Source of the DNA: Zoroaster sp. YZ-2022
Taxonomy: Eukaryota; Echinodermata; Asteroidea; Forcipulatida; Zoroasteridae
Direction: 5' to 3'
DNA length: 64,000 nt
NCBI GenBank assembly: GCA_029582265.1
Contig: CM055831.1
Span: 27,776,189-27,840,188 of the forward strand
The stretch's first letter is position 1; each line of letters starts with the position of its first letter. This document shows positions 45,960-57,159 of this stretch, piece by piece. The translations under genes were made by a program, and so were the position numbers. The notes under the pieces were generated by a model, which had not been told where the DNA came from, did not search any database, and was given only the letters and a program-made list of their open reading frames with translations.

Positions 45960-46070
45960 TTATAATGGACATGCACATCATTCATGGACGTGCACATCCG
46001 ATTCACATCTGGACGTGCACATCATTCATCAGACGTGTACATCATTCATGGACGTGTACATCATTCATGT
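45960..46070. repeat. about 20-bp minisatellite, five or six units
   Basis: Repeats of GGACGTGCACATCATTCAT with variants (GACATGCACATC, GACGTGTACATC). Each unit carries the palindrome GACGTGCAC or GACGTGTAC. Confidence 0.8.
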
Positions 46071-47032
46071 AAAGACTAAGAGTATGCTTATATTATAATA
46101 AAGTTAAGTCGTTCTAATAGTTTTTTGGTTAACTATTATAATTGTATAATGTACTTACCAAACTTCAAAGAGAGTCATATAAGAGTTATTTTGACTCTTT
46201 AAGAAGGTCACTGGATACTCTTTAAGCAGAAGTCACTGGAGCTCAAAAGGGAATCATTTTAGACAAAGTAGCAGGGCCTCGTTTTCGAAAAAGTAACCCT
46301 GACTCTAGTTAGGATATCAGTGAGGACAAAAATTCAGTTTGGGAAATTGATTTAATAGTTTTACTTTAATGATAATAGTACCTCAGCCAAAAGGATTTCA
46401 AGGGATTTTGTAAGTGCTAGTTGCACATAGCCTTTAATAGAGATCAAGAAAAATGGTATATAGAAAACCAATCAGGCAAATGTTCCTTTGCACATTTCAT
46501 TAAAAGTTCATCAAAAATGTGCAATTATTCTTCTTTTTTTTATCTGCCTTCAGTGGAGATGTTAATTTCAAAATGTTTAAAAAGTGGTAATCAGACAGTA
46601 AGATTTCATCATTTAACTATCACAAACCCAGTAAGTTTCAGGTAAAGCTTTGATCATTTGGTTTTTTAAACGTTACTACTGTTGTAGGCCTACATGTAAC
46701 ATTTTGCAGAAAGTTAAAAGTATAATCACAAAAAGTGTCTCGTCCAAAACGTGCCGTCATAAGTGGTCTTGAACTGATTAGAACGCATGCCACAAGCTTG
46801 TGTAGAATCCAACCCCAAAGAGATTCATGCAAAGAAGATGATCCAAGAGGGAGGGTTGCTAACAGCTGGGGACATGTTTCCAGCATGATGCATTTATTTT
46901 ATATTAATAATTGTTGCCTTACAAGCTGAGCGGTCAAATCATCTCTCATCTTCATCCTTACTCATCCCTCTGTAAAAGCTAGTCTATTTTGGTTTACATC
47001 CCAACAGTCCATTTAAAAATTCCATCGTCCAA

Positions 47033-47122
47033 AGTACAATGGGCAGTCTGACAGTCTGACCAATGGGCAGTCTGACAGTCTGGACCAATGGGCAGTCTGA
47101 CAGTCTTGACCAATGGGCGATC
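47033..47122. repeat. 24-bp minisatellite
   Basis: CAATGGGCAGTCTGACAGTC repeats three times at 47038, 47062 and 47087, followed by a partial fourth. Confidence 0.85.
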
Positions 47123-47274
47123 GGAAATTTTATAAGAAGATCGAGGTGGTTAACTTTTTTCAACAGCAATATACTGCATCTGTCCAAGGGCCCTTCGATT
47201 AGGAAATCAGAAGTGTCCCCGCTCACCTGAACTTGAATGTCAGATACGTCTAGTTCTTGAACCAGAACATACAT

Positions 47275-47546
47275 AAGGCCAAAAAGTCTCCGGTTTCTGG
47301 TCATCGAATCGGCTTCAAAATCGGTGCGGTGACGCACTTTTTTTTCGGTCATATTCTTTTTGCCAACACGGAACATACGTGATACATTGTATATTGCGGG
47401 ACCAAATTTCCGTAATTATATACAAAGTATGGTGGCTAAGAGAGGCCCTCTACAAATCGGGCAAACGTTCATACCCCTATGTGAAAAGTCGTTTCATATC
47501 AAAAGACCAGAAACCGGAGACTTTTTTTCGTTTTCTTTTTGGCCTA
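47275..47546. mobile_element. 272-bp miniature inverted-repeat element
   Basis: The ends AAGGCCAAAAAG and (inverted) AGGCCAAAAAGAAAACG are followed on both sides by AGTCTCCGGTTTCTGGTC in opposite orientation. A related copy is at 44134. No coding sequence. Confidence 0.7.
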
Positions 47547-47599
47547 ATGAAAAATCTATCTCGAAATGCACACCGTAAGTAAAGTACAGCGTGGTGAAC

Positions 47600-50177
47600 A
47601 CATTCACAAAACAACATCATGGGGCTATACATAACTACCGGTACATGGGCTAGCTTTCTCCTCGATGGCGATACACAGAGTCGGATGAACAAGTACTGCA
47701 AGAGCAATATTTTACGGTGATGGAGGGGTTTCCAAGATTAATTTTGTTCACCCCAAAAGTGGATACTATGAAAAGCTTGACCAAACACAAATGGCAGTTA
47801 GTATAAATCTGTGCTCTGTATTTGATTGATAGGTGTAAGCAGTATATAGGCTGAGACTCGTTGTTGTTATCACTCGCATATAGAAAAAACATGTAGACGT
47901 ATACCTTCATGTCGACATCAATTTTGACGAAAGTTTGTACATTGTTGTGGGCCCCTATATATGGAGAAAACATATTCTAAGTAAAATGTCAGATGCCTGG
48001 GTCACCGTGGTTGCAGAAATAAAAGATCAAAGAAAATTGCTGTTTTGCAGGAAAAACATGGATAGTTATCGTTAAAATGTACCACGACTACGACAGACAT
48101 TTTTCAACAGAGACTCTAATAATAATATTTAACTTTGCCTCTTCGCTTTCAGGCAGTGAAATAATATGACCAACCGGTGACTTTAACATTCGACCATTCT
48201 AAACCCCAAATGGACCGGGTTAGAAATGGGAAAACATTTCCAGTGATAGGTTTTGGAATTTAAGCATTGCGTGTGAGAGAGCGAGAATTGGTCATTAATA
48301 CGTGTCACACGCGTGGTGCGTGTATACTGAGACTTGACATCTTTTATATTATTGTGTTAATATATGATGAATGTTTCACTGATCATTCATTCGCCAGTCC
48401 TCTCTTGCGTCGGTTCATTTTAATTTTTTTAACATGGTTGCATATTATTTTTTTGTCCGTAAATAAGACATATCTTTACTTTTAGTCTGTGTGAATGAAT
48501 TCGGACCGTCCGTCTGTAACTATTTATGTATGTCTGACTGTCGGGCGGGCTGTTTAATAATGTGTTAGTCCCTATCTCTATTTATTTGTCTTCTATCTTT
48601 TAATGATTGGTCTGTCTTTGTCTGCCATGGTGCTGTTCTGCTGCCAGCGTATCTATTTTCTATTTAGTTTGTTATTCATACTCGCTAAATAAAGATTTGT
48701 ACGATCTCTTCTCCTAAGGATACAAGGCAAAACAGTTGTATAACCATGGACTGTTTACTTGTTCAACAGTTAATGAACACGATGTGTGTAAATATCTGGT
48801 AAAAGGTTTCATTGTGGTATGTTGGTTAGTCCGTCTGTTAATACACTGTTAGTAGTATTTCGTTTGTCCAGTACCAAAGAGATCAACTCTTCATGGGGAG
48901 AGGGCGCCCGCAAAACCAGTAGCGGCGGCGCAGTGATGGTGGGACGTCTTGTCGGGGCCCGCTTATAAGAAGTTATAACGTACAATATGAAGTGATGTAA
49001 AGTCACCGCTATTACCCCCCCCCACCACCACCACCACCACCACACACGCACAGTCTTTTTCCGTAGTTGCGCGGGACATACACTCGCTATTAGACACAGT
49101 TATGGGGACCGAAAACGGTGTAGGACCCAACTCATTTTGTAGTTTAAAGTTTAGGGTATCCACAACAGCAGTTGCCACAAGCATGTTATTATCCCTCCTC
49201 CCCACGTTTGTTTAGCCAGCCTGGTAGGATACCATGGATCCACCCACTGAAACCATCTTCGTCATATTCCTTAGAGGCAGTGGTTTCTAAACATATATAA
49301 TGTGCCAGCCTCCAGCATGTTGTATCACTACCAGCTAGTTTGGTCTCATGTATTACCTAATGGTATGGCATGGCAATAGGGAGAACAATGGGATAATTAA
49401 GGCTGTAAAGTAGTACAAAGGTCATTAGTCCTTCTGCTCATGGCGGCATTTTTGTTTGTTCATTGTGACCACCGAATTACCTATATAATATTTATGAATG
49501 GTTCACGCTTGAGGCAAGCGTTCATTAGTTATTATTATGATAATACGTACATTGAACACATTAATTCATCCTTCCTATTTTTTGCATGGGGTGTATATTT
49601 GGCCAAGTCCTGTATATGCCCTAGCCACTATGGTTTTTCGTTCTCTGCAGCAGCGTGACTGGGGTTGATTCAGGATGGGGATATGAGGCACCTTTATATA
49701 CACCACATGCCCTTATGTTTGTTTTCGAATTATGGTCATGTGGCACCACAGGGAAACACAGATATTGTGTCAACCCCACCTCAGGCTCCAGCCCCGCCCC
49801 GCCCCGTTATTAATCGCATCTGCCCCACAAGTGCAAAGAAACATACTTATTGGAAATACGCAGTACTGAATTATGTAAAATGCATTGTTCGTACCTTGTA
49901 AACATAGAGGAAGGACCAAACATAAGAGTTGCTTAGAATGCTGGCAGCATCTATTCAAGGGTAACCACCACCTTGTTAGAATGGTTGCGTTTACAATGGT
50001 TGCCTTAAGCGCGGTACGAAATCAGCGGATTGTGTGTATATCTTGTGACTAGTGGCAAAACAGTGACTACTTAATCGTTTGGTCTCATTGCACGCAACGA
50101 ACAGCTAACATCAGCTGTTAGTTTAACTAACCTGACGTTTTACTACACATAGGTTGAGAAAACTTAACTTAAGGCCG
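47600..50177. other. unassigned sequence with a short (CCA)n tract
   Basis: No gene recognised. A C-run and (CCA)n at 49013-49042 produce a Trp-rich false reading frame on the minus strand. Confidence 0.45.
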
Positions 50178-50419
50178 AGTAAAAAAAAAACATGTTTAGC
50201 GTCCGGGTTTCTGAAAAAAAGGAAGGAGGAGGGGCTTTTTATTTTATATTTTATTAATACTGAACAACATGTTTCTTTCATTATTGTGTGTTTGAACAGT
50301 GGAAAAACCAATGGTTGTTCGAAATTTTAAAAAGAATGGCGGCCATCTTGAAAATAAAAAATAAAAAGCCCCTCCTTCCTTTTTTCAGAAACCCGGACTG
50401 CTAAACATGTTTTTTTACT
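50178..50419. mobile_element. 242-bp fold-back element with about 65-bp inverted arms
   Basis: The left arm AGTAAAAAAAAAACATGTTT, then GTCCGGGTTTCTG and GGAAGGAGGAGGGGCTTTTT, is repeated in inverse at 50355-50419 nearly exactly. The middle is AT-rich. A strong hairpin with no coding potential. Confidence 0.85.
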
Positions 50420-53400
50420 TGCCACTAATAATTATAAATTTATCAGTTGTTCAGGCTAGATAATGGAGAGGGGGTGTTTCGGGGATAAACAACTGACTTC
50501 ACCGCTGGGTCATAAACCTGGCAATTAGTCCGACCGTCGGAAAATCGGCATTCAAGAACTTGTTTCTGTCCCCCTTATTTTCACTGTATTTTTTTAAAAG
50601 TAAATAAGTCAACGAAAACATATTAACCAACACACCCCAGTTTTATAAATGAAATATACAGATGCAAAAGAGGTGGTGATGGGGCGCGTCATCTGGCAAA
50701 TTGTTGCCAGCCTTATTTACGGAAGCGTGTCACACCATATCCTCCGCTTCCGCCTGAATCTGCCACGAGTACGTCTACCTGACCTGCTTATACACAATAA
50801 TGATATTATTTGTCTCACTTTATTTGTTCTCGCTTTATGTTTTGTTGGATGAAACAATAATGATAAGTGACAAGTGACAGTTTATTTGCTCTTCTTGGAA
50901 GACAAAATGGTCTCTCTGGCCAGTGGTGTGTAAATCCACGTCGAAAAGTGAGGGAAATTATATTGAAATCTGTTTTGCACAATGTACTTGTACAACGAAT
51001 TACTGTAGCACACAACCAATCAGAATCCACAGCCATAATAAAAGATGACACCCAAAACGGACAAAAACAATAAATAAATAAATATTTAAACAAACCACAT
51101 TTTCCTTTTCTTTCTTTGCTTGTTTTCAGGTACCATTCGCTTGAAATTATTATTTTTGAACCACATGAATAATTCTGGAGATGATCCTATGGACCACCCT
51201 CTCTGCCCAAAAGTGGGGAAATATCCCCACATGCCCACTGGGATTTTCGCTCGTGTCTCTGCCTTAAGACGAATCGATCTTTGATACACACTGAAGTGTC
51301 TAATTTGATGAAACTGCATTCTGGTCTATAGCTGATGATGCTGCTACTGCACCACATGACTTGTATGTTGTAGCTGATGGTGCGCCCTTTAGGTTAGATA
51401 TAGTTGATTCTGTGTAGCACAACTAAAATAGGCATACAAATTATAGATGAGTTTTGTGTCTTGTGTGTGCCGAACCATATGAGTACAGAAGTGGCCAAAA
51501 TACAATGAAAAGGTCATTCAGAGATAGTTTTCATAAGCATCTTTCGATTGGCCTGTTTATCCTCTCTTAAAGTTGATCAAGAAAATCTTCATCAATTTAG
51601 GGAACATGCGCATCATAGGAAGGATTTAAAGTGTGCCGCGGGCGAACAACGTCCTTTTGGTTGGATTGCTATTATTTTCGTGTACGAGGAGGCAAAGATT
51701 TCAGTTATTTTCATTTAGAATAATTACTTGTATTCTGCACCATATTTGGATCCAACAACAAATAAATGCGCTATCAAAAATACGCTTCCTGGCAGGTACT
51801 TCCTCAAGGGCCAATTACAATAGGATTCCACATACGTGTACTTGCTAACTCAATAAAATTACAAGGAAACAAACCTCCTGTAAATAATTCTGGCGACGGC
51901 GTGTTGGAAATGAAACCTCATTAAAACTGGCTATATTAATCTATTACAATGAAGGGAAAGCAGAGACTGCTGATTAAATCACAGTCCTTGCCAGCAATAC
52001 TCCTGTTAAATTTGAAATGATAACTTAGCCTCTCTATTTAAGCACGATTTGGCTATTGTGCATTTAGAAATAAATAACCAAACCATAACAACTCCTTCCC
52101 CTTCAATTTACAGCTAGTCGCCCTAATTTAAAACACTCAAGTACACGATTGTGGTTGTTTTGCTTTGAAGAGAAATTACGTCAATGGCTTGATGGATCAG
52201 GAGACCAGATGAAAATTGATGGGATTATAATAATAGTTTACTCTATACTTTCTGTACCTGTGAAAACATTGTGATTAATCATATCAATTACGTTTAGGTC
52301 TGCAGACCCAACCTTTATCGAATTCGGAAATACAATAAGTCACGTGATATATTGATTGTAGAAACATGACTGTTACTTCAGTGAAGTTGTTATTCATCTA
52401 TGTACAATTTTCATATTACTAATTTCAGTCAGATGATTATTTTTGTTTGTGCTTTTTATTAAACATATCGACTCCACTTAAAAGCTTAAACTTTCACAGG
52501 TTAGTAAGCACATAATAATATTCGTATAGTGTCAAAAGTATAACCTCCCTTTAAGATGTGGTTTTATGTTAATGCAGAGTCCAGATGGTCCGAAAAAAAT
52601 CAAGAAGTGAAAGTAGCTGAGGAAACTAGGTATATATGTATTGGCCGAAGCTTCAGCTGAGAAATCAAGTGAGCTTATTTACCCTATACCGACCGGGTAC
52701 TGGTACTCCATTCCACCAAGCTAAGACTGATATACCATCAGGGTCTCTATTGGTTGGGGTTAGCATGATTGGAGACCCCAGGACACGTGGCCCGTGCATA
52801 TGAACATATGTTCACCTGAGGTAGGTTTGATTGATATGAATGTTTACAAAGGTCTTTTTGTTAAAACCAACTTCATAAAACAAATTAAATTTGAACATGT
52901 TTCTAAAATTTTAAATCGAAGATTCATTAAAGGTGCCTTAAATCTTTAAATCTCCATGCAGTGTTGTTGCGATCTTACCAATTTTGGTTTTCATCAAATA
53001 AAACAACCCAGATGTCTTGTAGTTAGCAGAGAATGCTTTTTTTTTAAACAATAGCTTGACATGTACGCATTTCAGCAGTAAATGCAGCGACAACGGACTG
53101 ATATCATCGCTCTTGTTCGGACTGGCTCCATTTGAATTGTATACATGCTGCACATCAAATTGAAGGAAACAAAGATAACGAGGCTGCCTACATGTGCAAA
53201 AAAGCGGTTACATAATTATTACTGCTCATAGTCTAATCCTGTGAAACTACAAAATTATTACGACTACTGCACTCCAACGACATTATTACGATCAAGTTAT
53301 TGATTGTAATCAATCACCTGACTTCTATTTTAAACAAGTACAGGAATTGTCGAAAGGGCATAAGACCTTTCTAGCAAGTTCTCTTGTTTATATCACATGT

Positions 53401-53523
53401 CATCCCACTCAAAGACGTTATGTCCCTTAACCAAAACAATTTGCTTTGTTGCTTGCCATTGAAAACCATAATTCTGTAGGAGAGGTGGCATGGTAGCACC
53501 ATTGACTACCCGGTATCTCTCAA
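50420..53523. other. unassigned AT-rich sequence
   Basis: No gene recognised. A stretch at 52690-52800 (AGCTAAGACTG ... TTGGAGACCCC) loosely recalls the 3' half of 5S rRNA, as in 5S-derived SINEs, but not enough to annotate. Confidence 0.4.
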
Positions 53524-53660
53524 GAATTGTAACTAGTGTTTGTTCTTGAGAAGAACCGGTGGCGATAACTCGACGTTTGGATCAGTAGTATATGTGACTC
53601 AGAGTTTCACCAATCCTGAGCATACAGAGAACGTCGAGTTATCTCGCCCCCGGTATTACT
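53524..53660. mobile_element. Penelope terminal fragments, head-to-head
   Basis: GATAACTCGACGTT (53564-53577) and its exact complement (53630-53643) flank 52 bases. The sequence outside the left arm (TAACTAGTG, GAGAAGAACCGG) resembles the Penelope terminus seen at 30440-30500. Probably a remnant of two opposed Penelope ends. Confidence 0.45.
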
Positions 53661-55429
53661 ATGTAAAGCTTCAATCCATAGTTGCTATTTGTGGAACCAA
53701 ACTAAAATAACTCAAATGCAAATATCGAGAACAAATCACACAAAAGTAAGGTTACAACATATCTTAAATGTGCTCATAGTTTTCTTTCATTTATAGGAAT
53801 TCAACCAATCGAGGAGGAGAACTCAAAAGGAATATGTGGAACAATACGATGTTAATGCGGACTACAGAGGATGTACCGTATATCCTCGCGACCTTGGTTT
53901 GAAGACAGGTTGTTACCACACAACATTGCACGATGGTGAAATGTATGCACACACCCATTTCTACACAATCTGCACACGTCGCATGTGATATAATTTAACC
54001 TAAACAGACTTGGTTTATTTCTACTTAAACTTTGGTACAAATGGTTGGAAGAATTAATCATCATACTTTCCATGTGATGACACACATCTTCTCGACAATT
54101 CGACATAAAACTGCTTTAACGTTGGACTGACCTTAAAGGTTGGCTTTGGGACCAGAATCGAATGAGTGGTTTATTGCGAGCTATTTCGGTTGAATATAAA
54201 TGACTTCCAGTAGTAAATAAATACAATGTGTGAACATTTTTCTAGAATACCGATGGCATATCAAGATTTAAGGGGGTCTAGAATCTTTTACAATAGTTTG
54301 TGAAAAAATTATGGGCATTCTTGTATATCTCCTTTTCAGGGGAGTTGAACATGTATACGTAATATTTTTCTTGTTGAACAGAAAGTTGTTGGTAGCTATA
54401 TCAACATATGTTCTTAAACGTTCAGATTGAAGTATTAGGACCTACATTATAAATTTATGACGGGCACGCCATTAAAGGGCAGATATACATTTCATAATCA
54501 GTCTGTGAATGTTTCAGTTCAGTACAGTCATATAAAGGTGTGAACAAGAATTAAGATGTTTACAGAAAACACTTGGAGCAAAAAAATCATCTTGCAACGT
54601 TTTGAAAATGCGTATTTTCTCTAAAGAGAGCACTTTAGACTGAGCAACAGGATGTTTGGATTTACTTTACACATCAAGTATAGTTTCTACATAACAAATT
54701 TACCACCATTTTTAATCAAGTAATTGCCAATGGTGGACCTTTCCTTGAAATCATATTTCTACTTTCGAGAGCACTCACGATGACTTAATTACAAAAATGT
54801 GTTATCTTACACATTGTACAATTATTCAAAAGAGTATATACTAAACAGGGCAATATATTAACTATTTAATCTTACATTTGCATTATATCCCAAATCAAAT
54901 TTCTTCATTATTTTTGATGTTGTTAGAAACATAGGCCCTATATAATTTATGTCTTTTGGGGTGCCTGATACCGACAATAACCACATTATAAGCTCACGAA
55001 AACCACGGCAAGAACACACACCTTTAAAATGGGGCTCAACAAATATCAATAAAAAGTAAACTTGTATGTTCCAAATAATAAAATCGTATGGTGTTTAATT
55101 TAGTTTTGTTATGAAACAACCTCTTTTCAAAATGGAATGGTCAATTATTAATATTTGCTTATACAGCCCCACTTTAAGTGTCAACTTATTGTTAATTTGA
55201 TTGTATCAAGAATTCCAAGTTTTGAAAACCATCCTTATTAATGTTGCGCCAATACAACGCTGTTTTTCGGGTGTTTTCTTCTTTGGGGTTTTGTAAAAAT
55301 AAATAAACATCTCTGTTTTTGGTTGGTTTATATATTTTCCACTCATACATCAAAATGGTCATGGTTATATAAGAAAAACAATTCATAAGCGGAGGGCCAT
55401 CTATTCAGGAATCAACTCGTACATCAGTC
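53661..55429. other. unassigned AT-rich sequence
   Basis: No recognised gene or repeat. Confidence 0.4.
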
Positions 55430-55578
55430 ATCTTGTACCCAAGTCAATCTCTTGTGCCCAAGTAATACTCGTTGCCCAGGTCAACTCGTACCAGGTCAAT
55501 TCATACTCTGTACCTTCATTACCACAATTTGTATTCTGTACTCGTACCTAGGTCAACCTGTGCCCCAAGTCAACTGAA
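55430..55578. repeat. degenerate minisatellite of about 18-20 bp
   Basis: Irregular repeats around CAAGTCAACTCGTACC (for example CCCAAGTCAATCTC, CCCAGGTCAACTCGTACC, CCTAGGTCAACCTGTGCC). Confidence 0.65.
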
Positions 55579-56300
55579 ATTCGTTCCTACAAAATGCAAA
55601 AGCTTACATTTTTATGTTTTCAAATAGTATATTTCTATATATTTTCACATAAAAAATTAATTCACAAATTAATATTCAATTGTTATAAAAATCTTCAAGC
55701 ATGCTGCATCATATATTTTTACGGCGAAGTGCCATTGATGCAATTTTCAATTTCCTTACCTGTTTCTCCTTGGAGAAAGCAATACAGGGGCAGCAGACAA
55801 AGGAAAAACGAAAAGGGCATAAATAGAAAAACAAATAAAGTCTCCCACAAGGGGCATTTTCTTACTATATCATTGGTAAGTACCAAGACTTATTGAAGGA
55901 TAAAACAAAAACAAAAACACGGGACTAAAAAACTGGAGGTGATCTTAATGTGTGGTGTGATATGGTTGTTAGTGCTGGTAATTTGACGGCGGGGTAGTGA
56001 GGATGATGTCAAGGAACCTTCTTGTTGGGACTTTTTATTGGAGGTTGGTTTGGGCTCCTACCCCGCAAGCAACCGGCGTGTCTTGGGTGCTATGCTGGTC
56101 TTACAGTGCCTGGGATGGCAACCGTCGATTATGCTTATCTGTTGGATGTATATGCATTAATTATAGGCCACTGTGGGGTGCATCCATTGATCTCTATTAA
56201 ACCTGACAGTATAATCAGAATCAGCGGGCATCCTTAGGGTACCTTACACCCGTAGTAACCAACAAGCAACAATACAAAATATTCAATAATCATTTATATA

Positions 56301-56966
56301 TATAAACGGGTAGCGAGCAAAGAAAAATTGGCTGGATGCGGACGCAGACCCCACGACCTCTCGATTACCGCACGAGCGCCTCTACCAAACCGGAGCGGTC
56401 CACTTATGCCAATTATCTATTGCTCTCATGGGGCCAGGTCCGAGGCCAAACCATATCTGAGCATGGGGATCGAAGCCCCGGTCAGATGCAAACAACCTGG
56501 GTAACGGCAGTAGCGGGATCAATAACAATTAACCTGGACACAAGTTTTAATGTGGTTGTACAAAGTAGATTTATATGGAGAAACTGACCTGAAATATTAT
56601 AAACGGGTAAAGCAGGCTTGAAGAAATTGGCTGATGCTGGACTCGAACCCAAGGACCTCTCGATTACCGTACATTGGCGCTCTACCAACTGAGCTAACCA
56701 GCCTACACTGTTGGTGGGTGAATCCACTTATGCCAATTATCTATTGCTCTATGGGACCGGTCAGAAGGCCAAACCACATTCTGCCGAAGCCGAAGCTAGG
56801 ATCAAGCCTGGTCAGATGCAAACAACCTGGCAACAGCAGCGGGGACTCCTACCCTGATTAACTGGGACACAAAGCCTTTTGTGGTGTGTACACAAAGTAG
56901 ATTATATGGAGAAACTGACCCAAAATTATAAAAACGGGTAGCGAGCAAAGAAAATTGGTTTAACCC
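56301..56966 (-). repeat. tandem tRNA-like repeat, two units plus a partial third
   Basis: Units start with TATAAACGGGTA at 56301 and 56598; a third start (TATAAAAACGGGTA) is at 56928, giving periods of 297 and 330 bases. Each unit holds a minus-strand tRNA-like sequence (clean in unit 2, decayed in unit 1) and the same body (CCACTTATGCCAATTATCTA, GTCAGATGCAAACAACCTGG, ACAAAGTAGATT, ATGGAGAAACTGACC). This is either a head-to-tail tRNA-derived SINE or a tRNA-bearing tandem repeat. Confidence 0.8.
56629..56703 (-). tRNA. tRNA-like sequence within the tandem repeat (identity unclear)
   Basis: 75 bases. The acceptor arms GGCTGGT and ATCAGCC pair fully (one G-T). The D arm GCTCAGTTGGTAGAGC is canonical, with A-box TTAGCTCAGTTGG and B-box GGTTCGAGTCC both strong. 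The T stem is imperfect (TTGGG against CCAGC), and the anticodon arm (around ACGGTAATCG) does not fold cleanly, so I assign no amino acid. More likely a tRNA-derived repeat than a working tRNA. Confidence 0.55.
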
Positions 56967-57159
56967 ACTCTCTTTTCAGGTATTTTGTTTTAACTGTCTC
57001 TCCACAGCTCACTTTTCAACCCTTTTTATACATATAATGTATATTGCTTTTCTCTATGTCATCGCTTATCGATACTAAATGCGCTTTTTCCACAAAGTTG
57101 CTGCAAACTTGAGGAGAAAAGAGAGTACGATACTTATCTCAAATTTTGATAACTACGGT

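Noticed and set aside
46984..47376. 130-codon minus-strand frame
   Set aside because: Made of the 24-bp minisatellite plus part of a miniature element; not a gene.
48809..49205. Trp- and Val-rich minus-strand frames
   Set aside because: Translation of a C-run and (CCA)n tract; no conserved features.
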